Assembly: GCA_003550325.1 (NCBI GenBank)
Contig: QKWP01000235.1
Span: forward strand, 249,052 to 313,051
Length of the DNA: 64,000 bases
DNA from: Gigaspora rosea
Lineage: Eukaryota; Glomeromycota; Glomeromycetes; Diversisporales; Gigasporaceae
Direction of reading: 5' to 3'
A program made the position numbers and the translations under genes. The notes under the pieces are model-generated. The model searched no databases. It was not told the origin of the DNA and was given only the letters and a program-made list of their open reading frames with translations. Position 1 is the stretch's first letter, and every line of letters starts with the position of its first letter. Positions 1-10,473 of the stretch are shown here, one piece after another.

Positions 1-135
1 TTGGTTCATTTGAACCCGATCTTGGGTCAAATAACCCGATCCTGGTTCCTGAACCCGATTTTGGTTCATTTGAACCCGATCTTGGTTCAAAAACCCAGTT
101 GTGGTTCAAATGTAACCCGATTTTGCTTCAAAAAG
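1..135. repeat. GGTTCA/GAACCC minisatellite, cut by window edge
   Basis: Degenerate repeats built from GGTTCA...TGAACCCGA, about 30-35 bp apart, begin at the first base, so the array continues upstream of the window. The same motif makes the long array at 17213-17960. The short open frames here are repeat translations. Confidence 0.75.
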
Positions 136-1033
136 ACCCGACTTGTGTTCATAACAAAAAAGTTACAAACAAAATTTGTGTAACATTCATGCATATTCGT
201 GTTACACGGATTACTAAATTAATAAACTTTATCACAGATCATATTATAATAGTAAATAGGACGATCCTACTCATAACAGGCTGTTATACACTTTATCTAC
301 TTGTAGAAGCTCTATTTCTAACTCGAGATTTTACTAAGGCAACACGTATTGGGCTCTTAACAAAAAATGATTTTCTCGCAATTCTGTATAATCTTTGATA
401 TTTTTTTAATTTAAATTTTATATTAGTAATATTAATATAGCTATATAACTATTTGCTATATAACTATTATATAAAAAGATTATTTGCTATATAACTATTA
501 TATTATTTGCTATATAACTAGTCTTTACATTTAAAGGGTTTCTTAAATAATCTTTATATTACGATGTACATGTATTATTTGTTTGCTTTATACAATTTAG
601 GATCAATCCCGCCAATATGTTTAGATTTTTATAAATTATATGGTTTTAAGACATCAATGAAATAACGGATTGTAGTTATCGTTAATTTCTTTATTGTATA
701 TATCTGATATCAATTAAGAAATAGAAATACGTATAATAAAGTAAAGATAAATAAAATAGCAAAGGTTTTTTTTTTTGCGATAATTTGATATGTATACATA
801 TTAATATGTGCTAATTTGAAATTAATATGTATGCCATACGAAGTTTAGAGTTTGTAAATTGTAACATGCGTTCATTGATGATATTTGTAAGTGAATTTTT
901 TCAATTATTTATGGAGATAGAATATGTTTCCTACTAGCCCATATACAGGATATCTTTAATAAATTTTTAGTATAAAGTAAGTTTAATATATTTAACATAA
1001 TACAGTAATAGTATAATAAAATAAAATTTCATT
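136..1033. other. AT-rich intergenic, no gene seen
   Basis: I see no exon-like frame with recognisable protein similarity. It holds short direct repeats of a TTTGCTATATAACTA motif around 449-520, and is the 3' flank of the minus-strand PITH gene ending at 1034. Confidence 0.5.
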
Positions 1034-2533
1034 TTACCCGTAAAATATCAATTCTTTAATAATAGTAGTATCCATATCTCCAATATTATTCTTGATATAT
1101 AACTAATGACAAAAATATGAATTGTTAGCTATGTAAATATTAATGGTAAAGATTTAGAAAATTGAAAATACATTTCAATTACATACAACAATATTAGTTA
1201 CTTTTTTGAATCCAACAGATCTCAAACGAATAATTGCATTATTTTTATAATCAGTTGGATTAAATTCTAGCTTCTGAGTTTCTCTGATTGCTTCAGCATC
1301 ATCAAAACTTAATATATTAGGTCTGTTAATAAAAATTTTTACTTCCTTGGGAGCTTGGCCTAATAAAAATAGAACATTGTTATTTACATAGCAAGTTTTA
1401 TATAACTTAAAATTTTACTGACCAATATCAATAGGAACAATTTTTATTGAATGAAGATCGATAGCTTGATTAAAAGGAATTAAAATAATAAGTTCTGCAC
1501 CATCATTTGATTCTAGACACGTGTCATCATTTTTAAAAATGCTTTGGATATGTTCTTCCTGCTGATTAAGATTCTGATTAAACTTGTGTGCGCTTAATGA
1601 ACCTATTAACATTTATCTGAAATTTATATAATTATTAGCTAATATTGATAACAAAATACTGTCAACTCTGGATATACGGAAATTTTTAAGGCCTTTTATA
1701 GAAAATTTATTGTTTTTTATACCGAACTCTGTAATAATTTGTTAAAAATAAATTCGGTATAGGGTTGGACCATTACAAAAACGTTTGTTATATCCAGAGT
1801 TGACTGTAATTAATTAAAAATTCTCATATTTATATCACTAATATCTTATTCCAAATATGTTATAATTTAATACAAATTTCCCGCAAGAGTGTTATGAAAA
1901 AAATTACATACTAGTGAATTTGAATCATTTTCTTCATTTTCTCTGGGTATTTTAATATGCTTTAGAAGGAGTTTTATCATTTTAGTTCTATCAGCACCAA
2001 CAAGTCTTTCAATTTCCACTCCACCTTTGAAAAATAGAAAAGTTGGACTAATATAAAAAAAAAACTTAAGTTTACTAAGTTGTGTATATAAATCAACTAT
2101 TCCAAATAAAAATCCAAAAGATTAACCTCACTTACAAAGCGTTTACTAGAGCTTCTTCAACAACACTCGCGCTCGATGCTATCTCATAAGTAACCTGACA
2201 AAATTAAATTGCATGTCAGTAAAAATATTTACAGTAATAAATTCTATATGTTCAAATCCTACCAATGCAAATTTTGCATGTTCTTCATATCTTGAACTTA
2301 ATTCTGCAAATCTGATACAACAATTTGGCTCCAAGTACAATATGTTGTGTGGAAAAATATTACACTCTAAATTTTGAAATGATTAACATTAATTTAACGT
2401 TAATATGACTTTTAAATTAAAAATTATTAATTTTTACCAGTTTTGACGAATTATGGATAAAATCTAGATATTCCATAACTTTGGTAACAATAGTGTAACA
2501 TCGTTTGTTGTTTTTTTCTATACGATTATTAGG
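1034..2533 (-). CDS. Thioredoxin-like plus PITH domain protein (TXNL1-like), multi-exon
   Basis: Seven exons can be read on the minus strand: 2438-2533, 2263-2364 (or 2366), 2136-2194, 1912-2047, 1423 to about 1607, 1187-1359, 1034-1102. The first four give a thioredoxin fold: SSKL strand, an active-site exon, a VTYEIASSAS segment, then the PTFLFFKGGVE and LVGADRTKM segments typical of TXNL1. The last three give a PITH domain (proteasome-interacting thioredoxin domain): DDTCLESNDGAELII, FNQAIDLHSIKI, APKEVKIFINRP and a DTTIIKELIFYG end just before the stop. In TXNL1 this domain binds the 26S proteasome lid and the CxxC reduces disulfides. Here the CxxC reads YCTWS in one frame (second Cys lost), and it is out of frame with what follows unless a different acceptor is used. 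No in-frame ATG precedes exon 1, and a phase-0 splice from the helical exon upstream is possible. The junction across 1608-1911 is unresolved. The PITH identity is firm; the gene limits are not. Confidence 0.72.
1659..1806. mobile_element. 148-bp Tigger/pogo-like MITE inside an intron
   Basis: Near-perfect terminal inverted repeats (C[TA]GTCAACTCTGGATATA) flanked on both sides by TA, as expected for Tc1/mariner-pogo non-autonomous elements. It sits within the intron that separates the thioredoxin and PITH exons. No coding capacity. Confidence 0.8.
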
Positions 2534-2648
2534 CTGATTTTTCAAAATTGGTTCGTTATTATATTTAAGAATTAGTTAAATATTTCATTTTATTTTATAA
2601 TATTAATTAATATTAATTCACAGTAATATAAAACAACATTATAAATAC

Positions 2649-3182
2649 CTCACTCATTTCTTCCAGATTTGATACCAAACTTTCTTGATCATATCTTCTT
2701 TGCACATCTTGAGCAATTACGAACGTAAACCGCAAATCTTCCATACATTGATCATAATCACGGGTCAATTCTATATCCCTAATACTATAAGCATTAATGT
2801 AGCTAATCCCTCGGATTTGAGGCACTTCTCCTGCAAAATTTTTAATTTTTTCTAAAACAGTTTTAAATTTCATGAAATTGTTATAATATGCTTGACTACG
2901 AAATTTCTCCTCATTCTCTTGTTTTTTTCTTAACAAAGTACTCATAGCTGCTTCCGCTGATTTCGCCCGATCAAGTAGTGAATTGCATATTTTATTGTTG
3001 AATTGCGCATTCTCATAGATTTCTATAATCTCTTTAATGAGGATAATGGTCTCTCCAATTCCTTCTACGTTCGTTGCACAATCATTAGTTTTTGAAATTT
3101 CCTCTGTCGCATCTATTAAATCGTCTATCGCAGTAGGCAAGTGATCTAAAACGATATTAATATTTCGGTTTGACTTTACAAA
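2649..3182 (-). CDS. Helical-bundle domain exon (MLKL-N-terminal/adaptor-like), downstream of the kinase
   Basis: A 534-nt exon in phase 0 at both ends: acceptor TTCTTAG just upstream of 3182 and donor GAG|GTATTT at 2649. It encodes about 178 residues of amphipathic helices (LPTAIDDLIDATEEI, then ETIILIKEIIEIYENA, LLDRAKSAEAAMSTLLRKK, and further helices to EEMSEV). No catalytic motifs, signal peptide or membrane segment. The pattern is like the four-helix N-terminal domains often paired with TKL kinases in Glomeromycotina (MLKL-NTD-like); this assignment is by resemblance only. There is no ATG near its start, so it must be an internal exon. It lies 46 nt from the kinase exon and 115 nt from the thioredoxin exon, on the same strand, and the phases allow joining to both neighbours once a one-base defect in the kinase exon is allowed for. 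Confidence 0.6.
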
Positions 3183-3228
3183 CTAAGAATGAAATTTTCA
3201 GTAATAAAAATTACTTTAACATGCATAC

Positions 3229-3971
3229 CTTCAGACTTGAATCTGTAATTTGCATTGTTTTTTTTTTTGATCAAAACGAAACTCATCAGGTACACTGCTT
3301 AGTATTAAATTACTTAGATTATCTAAAACAGATTTGTCATCTGGACTATTTTCTGGAATTTCATCCCAACATCGTTCGTAAAGCTTAATATACTGAAAAG
3401 GAGTTCCTTCCACAGGTGTCTCTCTTCCACCATTACTTAAGAAAATGGCAATTTTTTCTTTAGGATATGAATCGAATGGCGGTTTTCCACTCGAAATTTC
3501 CCAAAGAATCATCCCGAAACTGTAGATATCAGATTTTTTGTCATATTTGTATGAGGTATCAGTAAAACATTTAGGCTCAACATATCGAAGCATTCCATAT
3601 GCAATAGGTCTCGAATTCCTTGATAACTCGCCATGACGCACAGCTAAACCAAAGTCTGCAATCTTCATATGTCCATTACTGACCAAAATGTTTTTCGAAT
3701 GCTAAAAATTTATTAAAACATGATTGTTATAATAAAAGAGCCTTTTCTTAAACAGACAAAAGCTATTATCTTAATACATTACAAGATTACGATGAATAAT
3801 GTCGTTAGAATGTAAGAACACAATTCCATCTGATATTTCACTGGCAATACGTATTTTAGTGTCCCATTTGGGTTTTGAATAATTTTCTTTAAAATAGTCT
3901 CTTAGGTTACCATTATTGGCTAATTGCAATATCAGATTGTAATTGCCGAAAGTATCTATGTTTATGTATAA
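3229..3971 (-). CDS. TKL-type protein kinase C-lobe, 5'-truncated, catalytic Asp replaced
   Basis: Two exons, 3783-3971 and 3229-3701, joined by a GT-AG intron (donor GTAATG, acceptor TTTTTAG). They cover subdomains V to XI: hinge-proximal YNLILQLANNGNL, helix E, catalytic loop IIHRNL|HSKNILV, ADFGLA, activation-segment end YVEPKCF, DIYSFGMILWEISSG with the conserved Asp, and ERCWDE. The wording is that of the expanded Rhizophagus TKL kinases. The HRD aspartate is Asn (HRN), so phosphotransfer is probably lost: a likely pseudokinase. The N-lobe (glycine loop, VAIK lysine, helix C) is absent; a foldback element starts 32 bases further upstream. The frame ends at a TGA near 3231, just after an 11-A run at 3258-3268; adding one A would restore phase 0 into the next exon. 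It may be a pseudogene, part of a larger chimeric gene, or affected by a sequencing error. Confidence 0.75.
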
Positions 3972-4002
3972 CTAATGAGTTCAAAATCTTATATTATTTA
4001 TT

Positions 4003-4305
4003 ATCCACCTCCGTGGGTGGCAATCATTTCACCGACAATCACTTCATAGACATCATTTCACCGACAAATTATTCACCGACAAGTTCATTTTACCGACAGT
4101 TTATTTCACCGAAACTCATTTCACCGACAAAGTAATTCTGGTAATTCTGGTCATTGTTGTTAGGGTCGGTGTCAGGGTAGAATTAGAGTTAAAGTTAGTG
4201 TACTTTATAGAAAAAAACTTGTCGGTGAAATGAGCTTCGGTGAAATGAACTGTCGGTAAAATAAACGTGTCGGTGAAATGGTGTGTCTGAAATAATAAGG
4301 ACCCA
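4003..4305. mobile_element. Foldback element with TTTCACCGACA subrepeats
   Basis: Left arm 4003-4131 and right arm 4216-4305 are inverted copies built from repeats of TTTCACCGACA (right arm TGTCGGTGAAA). The spacer has no reading frame. It starts about 30 bp beyond the last recognisable kinase exon, where the kinase N-lobe should be. Confidence 0.7.
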
Positions 4306-4332
4306 TTATCCGCAGCTTACTATGATAATGCT

Positions 4333-4358
4333 TGCCAAATAACTCGAGTTACTTGGCA
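4333..4358. repeat. 26-bp imperfect palindrome
   Basis: The arms TGCCAAATAACTC and GAGTTACTTGGCA pair with one mismatch. The TTACTTGGCA motif recurs at about 4389-4399. No function can be assigned. Confidence 0.5.
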
Positions 4359-4602
4359 GTGATTATGTCATCTGCTAAATAACGATGTTACTTGGCATTT
4401 TGCGTATCAAGACAAAAATCTCGAGTCATTTAACAAGCACAATCGTCATAAACCTTCGAATAACACCAACCATGTAGGAAATATAAGACAATGCCACTTC
4501 TAACTAATACCGTGGTAGCTGAAATAGTATGTTTTTATAACAGGATTTTTTACAGTAATTCATGGCAGAAATTACAATCACCATATTAATGCTGATCTTT
4601 AT

Positions 4603-4890
4603 CCAAACCCTTGTGCTGCCAAGCTTTTCAGCTTTCCATTTAAAGTAGCATTAAACGCATTAAAAACTTTCAGATTTAATAAATCTACAGGTTTTTAGAA
4701 GTGTGGCTTTTTTATTCAAATGTCTCCATAAAGCTGCTGCACAGTTTTTAACAGATGATGTGTGATAATCAGTTCCATCTTGCTTTTTCATTGCGTAAAT
4801 AAACTTGGACAGTTGTTCTTCAAGAACATCTTTGTTCATAATGGTTTCAATTTTATCTTGATATCCAAAATCTGCTCGGAACCCAGCTTT
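4603..4890 (-). pseudogene. Tyrosine-recombinase-like (Crypton / DUF3504-like) gene fragment
   Basis: On the minus strand an open stretch reads RADFGYQDKIE, VLEEQLSKFIYAMKK, DYHTSSVKNCAAALWRHLN, then after a one-base frame change FNAFNATLNGKLKSLAAQGFG. The spacing of the Y..SSV....AALWRHL helix and the NATLNGKLKSLAAQG.G segment matches the N-terminal part of DUF3504/Crypton-derived recombinase-like proteins, which are abundant in Rhizophagus. The catalytic C-terminal half (R...HxxR...Y) is absent and there are stops on both sides. I infer a decayed fragment of a mobile-element gene or of its domesticated relative. Confidence 0.5.
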
Positions 4891-5044
4891 GTCGCATCAT
4901 GTGTAGCATCTTCCTTCGTAAGTTCAGAATACTTAAAATTCTAGGTAAGGCTTTAATATTAATACAAGTAGTATAAGTTATAAAACAAAATAAAATAAAA
5001 TACCTTTTTAACCTTTGGCATTTCAGCAATGTGACAAGGTAAAA

Positions 5045-5062
5045 TATATATATATATATATA
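5045..5062. repeat. (TA)n microsatellite
   Basis: About nine TA units in an AT-rich intergenic stretch; no associated gene. Confidence 0.8.
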
Positions 5063-5403
5063 ACTTAAAAAAAAAAGAAAAATTTAAATGCTATTTTGTG
5101 ATCTTAATCTAGCGCAAAAATATGAGATATAATATCTTTCAAATACAGTACCGTATTTATGTTAATAGCACGAAATCATGCTTTACTAAAAAAAGATCAT
5201 TAGGGTTGAAGTACTTCATAAAAGAAGAATAAAGAACTACGTGGATGAAAAAACTACAAAATGGACCACCCAGAAACGACGAATACTAGAAATGGTACCA
5301 AGCAGACTCACATCAACAACATTGCATTCCCAAAAACGTTTAGGAAAGAAAACTCTAACACAGAAAATGACGTTCAACAAATTTAAAAATTTTTGAAAAA
5401 TTA

Positions 5404-5706
5404 TTAAACTATAAAAGAAGGTGACTGTCTACGTACTATGCTATGGGGGTTTAGGCCTGATGTAAAAAATTATATTTGTGTCACCAGATTGTCCAATATA
5501 TACGGTATGTATGACACATATTAATTGGACAATCTGGTAATACTACTATTCCTTTTATAGGTAAATATAATTTTTTACGTAAGGTCTAAACCCCCATAGT
5601 ACAGTAGTACAGCGGCCTTGAAGGATGTAGCACTAGGCCATAAGATCGGAAGTTCAATACCCGCAGGCAGCGAACCTTCTTTTATAATTTTTAATAATTT
5701 TTTTTA
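5404..5706. repeat. Foldback sequence with a tRNA-like B-box in one arm
   Basis: The outer arms (ATTATTAAACTATAAAAGAAGG on the left, its inverted form near 5685-5706) and inner arms (ATGGGGGTTTAGGCC / GGTCTAAACCCCCAT, and CCAGATTGTCCAATATA / AATTGGACAATCTGG) make a large hairpin. The right arm carries about 65 extra bases, 5622-5685, containing AGTTCAATACCCGC. That resembles a Pol III B-box, but no full tRNA cloverleaf can be drawn. Probably a non-autonomous element. Confidence 0.5.
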
Positions 5707-5798
5707 AAATTTTTAATCGACCGATTAAATAGAAGTAGAAAAGTGTTCTTTAAAATATCATGCCACAGAAGCTAAATCATATTATGCACGATAACATC

Positions 5799-5930
5799 GA
5801 TATTGGTCATGCCTTGATAAATATCATAAAATTCTGGCAAATGATCGGCTGACACGTGCGGCACGTGTCAGCCAATCATTTGCTCCGACAAAACAAATTT
5901 CATAATATTAATCGTTGCATGACCAATATC
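5799..5930. mobile_element. 132-bp palindromic MITE
   Basis: Termini GATATTGGTCATGC and GCATGACCAATATC are exact inverted copies, with a central perfect palindrome GGCTGACACGTG/CACGTGTCAGCC around a 3-base loop. No coding capacity. Confidence 0.75.
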
Positions 5931-8900
5931 TTATAATTAATGATTGCATACACATAAAGTACTTTACGAAAAAGCATAGAAATAGTATCATTAATTAAAG
6001 GATCTTCGCTGTATTTCTTGAATTGAATGGGTCTGAAGACTGATAGCCTGAATGACAATATAATTGAAAAATGATAGATATTTGTTCGCATATCTTCATC
6101 AATATGATTAATTTATGATCGTATAGAACAGTTAAAATATTGATCGCATTTGATGCTTCAGAAAATATCTTTATCATTATTATTTATGTAGCTATAATTG
6201 TTTTTAGAAATCGAAATCTACGACATTTCCAATTTTTGTTTCTTCTTTTTCAGAATTTATTATAAACCAACTGAACACAAAAACGTGCCTTTTTGTGCCG
6301 AAGATTTTTAGCACAAGTAATAATGTAATAAATCGTCGACGTTATAATATAACAACTATTTTTTTTTTATTAATCAATGAAAAATTTCAATCAATAAGCG
6401 TAACTCTATCTTGTTGATTTTATTGATAAATAACTTGATCGTTTAACGAACTTCTGCTAATAAAATTTTTCTTTCTGACGTATTAAACTTTAATCACGTG
6501 TTTTTTGTGCAATTGATTCGCTAAACTATTTCTTTACTAATAAAAATTTAGCCTCAGACCCGTTCCAACAGATTGATTAAGGTGCTTGAGAACAACATCC
6601 TTAATTATACTTTAAAGATTAGGAAATTTAAGAATAAAATTTCTACAAAGTTAATGTGATGATGCATAAATGGATAATTAAATAAATCAATCTATCTATT
6701 TAATATAATATTTATTTAAATAGTTTTTTAATGTTATAAATTTAGCAATCAATCACGAAGTTGCATTTTTAACCAAAGACTCAATATAAACAATAGATGC
6801 AGAAACTTATTACGTCAAAAAGATAAGCAACGTATATTGTAACTAATATTAGACATGACCAGAATGTACAAAGGTAATTTGACAATAATAAAGAAATTCT
6901 ACTCTGACACTGGTTAACTATTGTTGATACTATTTAAGTCATGTTATGAATGCCACTATAATCCATAAGATGATTTAAACGAATCTTATCGATGTTAATT
7001 AGAAATTATTGAATTAATGTAATAAAAATTAATAGATCATAATTTATGAACTTGAAATTGAAGAATTTAAAATTCCTACGTACGAAATATACAAAGAAGA
7101 AACATGAAAAATTTGATCTGAACACGTTTGAATAATAAACATTATTTTGTCATATTGCAATGTATTATACGTTTTAAATAAAAGAATTTTTTCTTTAATT
7201 ATGAATTTGCAATATTTATTATATAGTAAAGAACCTTAGTCCGTACTATTAATAAAAATTTTTAAAACATTAAATTTTATCAATAAGCACATTGAAATCA
7301 TTGAAAGAAATTTAAATAGACTAGTCTTAAACAAACTTCGCTTATATTCACTGAAAGTTTATTATAATGAGAATGGCTTATATTATGCGTCGGATATCAT
7401 GACACACATAGAACGCCCTTATCGGGAGATACGACCAATGTCAGTTGTGAATTTTTTAACACGTCTGTTACGACACTATTTAGATTAGTCCTTGACATTA
7501 TTTGTCAAATTTCAAATAAAATTTTCGTTGGACATAGCCCAAATGCCAACACTACTCGAGATATTTATTAAATTATTAAAGCAGAAGAAAGTATAACATG
7601 TGAGATATCAGTGGCATACACTTGTTGAAGTTTTTTGATAGTTCTTATGCGACATATCCAGTGCCATTTGCAACATCTAATGCAGTGGAAAATGACGATA
7701 AATCTTTGAGAAGAGGCAGGAAGAATACCTAAATTCTAAAAATTAAATATTAATTTGATGATATAGTTTTCTTTTCTTGATATATTTAAAAATAACTAAA
7801 GTTGGACGATAAGTAATGTATGCAGTGCTATTATAGTCTGAATCAGGGAATGTACAGTAATAGGTTTCTTTATTGACATTAATATTATTCATGGTGGACA
7901 TTTTAGAAAAACGAGTTAAATAAGGTGCAATTCTTTTCAACTTTTTCTTAATTATATAATTTACCATGTATACAATAATTGCATATATGATAGTGTGCTT
8001 AGATTTCAAACTTTTCTTTATATAACACTCCATGCATTTAGTATGTTAGTAGTCTTTAGACATAATTTTATTGAGTCATTCTAGACATATCTTATTACAT
8101 AACTAAAAACCTTAAGCAACTACCCGGAGCCAATCCTGCCATACACAATCAAGAACAGAATCAGGAAAGAAATTAAGGTATTAGGGTATAGAAAGGGAAA
8201 GAACAATAGTACAAAGGAAAGATTTTAAAAAACCTGGAAGAAGGTTAAGGAGTCAGTATAGTTGTAGCACGTAAAATGTTAATTTTATTTGTATAAATTG
8301 CAATTTGAGTAAAGTACGCCATTGAGCGTTTTCCATTTGGAAAAAAAAACTAAATACCTTATGATAGATGCACATGCGACGTTAACTTTAACAAGAGATG
8401 TGCGCCAAATATAATGACATCATCCTCGCCCAGATTATTACATCATACCTCGCGCGAAGTAGTCTTTAATTAAACATGTGGCAACTCATATTAAAGTCTG
8501 TGAATCTGCTGAAATCCGAATTTCGCCTTGGTTGATGCCACCTCGCACTTCACGCAAGTCATATGTTTGTGTATGCTAGTTTACCCAACGCGGGTACATT
8601 TCTAAAACAATCTTTTGAAATTTTTACCGAATTATAAAAAGTTTTAACTGATTGACAAAATAGATTGACGAATTTAATATAATTAAGCACATTCTATGTT
8701 ATTATTATGTTTATTGATCTTTGGTTTTGTCGCAATTACCTGATCGTAGTTCTTATCACTTTGTGATTTTTACGAAATTTTATTGGCTAACAATTTCTAT
8801 GATTGTTTGATTGTGCAATAATGATCCTGTTATCCAAAAAATATTGACATTATAAAAAAGTTTATTCGCTTTATAATTTTTTTCTAGTACTAGTATTTGA

Positions 8901-9744
8901 CTCATGGTTCTGTTCTGCAATTTATTTCAATTTTAAATTTGCATATGTCATTCGTAATTAAGAAATGATTTAAAATCAGTAAGCATTCATATTGAAGTTG
9001 GATTTATTAATTCCTATCGGTAGTAGCCTGCACGTGTGACATTTGTGTAACATTAACAGGTCATGTGTCTATTAAATAGCAATGAATGCTGACAGACGGA
9101 AACATTCTTTTAGTAATATAAATTATCAGTAAATTACTATTTTAATGCGTCGCAAATGTATCCGAAACCTATAGACTTTTGTTTTTTCTGCATATAATTA
9201 CGCGGGTGGACAGACATGAATTTCTAAAATTACAAATTTGATGCAACGTACTTACGTCGATACTTGATACTTGGTTGATTCATGAATTTTACTATTACAA
9301 ATCGATACACATTACTGGATGTGATTTATGTTGATTTGGTACTGTACTATCATGATTAAGCAAATGCTAATGAATTTGAATTGTGATGACGGTTTTGATC
9401 ATAACTTGCTCATCGATATTTTAGTCTTAACATTATGATCAAGTGTTGTGCATTAAAGCATAGTAACTTGATCATATTGCGACATTAGTTTTAGTAAACT
9501 GATCAAATTTTAGATATAACCATGATTTTATTGGTTGGTAGATCGACATAAAACTACGAACTACGTGCGAGAAAATTAGTAATTATCAGATAATTTGTAC
9601 AGCAAGTTCCGACCAAAAATTTATGAAAAATGGAAAAATTTAGAAATCAATCATCTAAATCTTTAAATGTAATTTTTTCTTAGTATTTGTAATATATTCA
9701 CTATTTTTTTTATTAGTATCATGTTTTTTTTATCTATTGCGGTG
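5931..9744. other. 3.8-kb AT-rich stretch without a recognisable gene
   Basis: No domain-like frame, tRNA or rRNA is visible. The only longer frame is at 7743-8033 (listed separately). No obvious terminal-inverted-repeat element was found by eye, though old elements may be too decayed to notice. Confidence 0.4.
7743..8033 (-). CDS. Possible small hypothetical protein, 96 codons
   Basis: ATG-to-stop frame with a basic N-terminus (KKSLKSK), a short hydrophobic stretch (IIYAIIVYMVNYII) that could span a membrane, then a KKKLKR patch and an unrecognised tail. No family resemblance and no flanking exons found. In sequence this AT-rich a frame of this length can arise by chance, so it is a weak candidate only. 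Confidence 0.2.
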   Translation of the reverse strand: MECYIKKSLKSKHTIIYAIIVYMVNYIIKKKLKRIAPYLTRFSKMSTMNNINVNKETYYCTFPDSDYNSTAYITYRPTLVIFKYIKKRKLYHQINI

Positions 9745-9750
9745 CAATTG

Positions 9751-10011
9751 TTCGGGAAGATTGAAGATCAAGGAACCCAGTGATATCTTCGTGGTAATCA
9801 CATTACATTATTAAGTGTTCGGCCTACATTAGGGTTAGGTGATAGGTTGTTTAGGCTAATTTGTTTTGTGCTAGTACGTTAGGGTTAGTGTTAGGGTTAG
9901 GTGATAGGTTAGTTTAGGCTAATTTGTTTAGTGCTAGTAAACAATTGCATGATTTCATGTGATGTGATTATCACGAAGATATCATTGGGTTCCTTGATCT
10001 TCAAGTGTCCC
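9751..10011. mobile_element. About 260-bp TIR element with internal duplicated TTAGGG-containing unit
   Basis: About 40-bp inverted ends (TTGAAGATCAAGGAACCC... and the reverse near 9971-10003) enclose two direct copies of a roughly 65-bp unit containing TTAGGGTTAGG and GGCTAATTTGTTT. CAATTG occurs immediately outside both ends and may be the target-site duplication. The TTAGGG motifs are internal, so this is not a telomere. Confidence 0.65.
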
Positions 10012-10473
10012 CAATTGTTCTTGCACTTGCATTTGTTCTTGCTCTTGCATTTGCATTTGTTCTTGAACTTAAGACCATAATACAAACGCTTTCAAATTCG
10101 TGAAATTATTTATTAGGTAATCAAACAACAGAAGCAAATTTGGAAAATTCACGTTCTACAATTTTAAGAAAGTTGTTTAAGGGCGTTAATAATTAACAAA
10201 TTCTTTCGTACTCATCTTTGATAATCAGAGATTGTCCTTTAATCAATCAAATAAAAAATCCTACGAAAAGAAATGAAAAAATCCAAAGATTGAGCGAATA
10301 GGTATGCAAATTTGTATCGGGCCACCGATATTTACGTCTAAAAAGCATATTTTTACTATTGGTTGTTACGACATTTAATATTTTATTCATGCGAAGTGAT
10401 AGTATATCACGTGATGGTAAAGAAGAGCAGCCACACGACTTCGCCTCACATACCATCACGGGTAAGTCAAAAG
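10012..10473. other. Intergenic with short (TTGCAT/TTGTTC)n tract
   Basis: Hexamer-like repeats of TTGCATTTG / TTGTTCTTG at about 10018-10068, then AT-rich sequence. A minus-strand frame at 10247-10459 shows no recognisable protein features and I do not call it. Confidence 0.4.

Noticed and set aside
5622..5690. Possible tRNA gene
   Set aside because: A B-box-like AGTTCAATACC is present but no acceptor stem or anticodon arm pairs properly; only kept as a note on the foldback.
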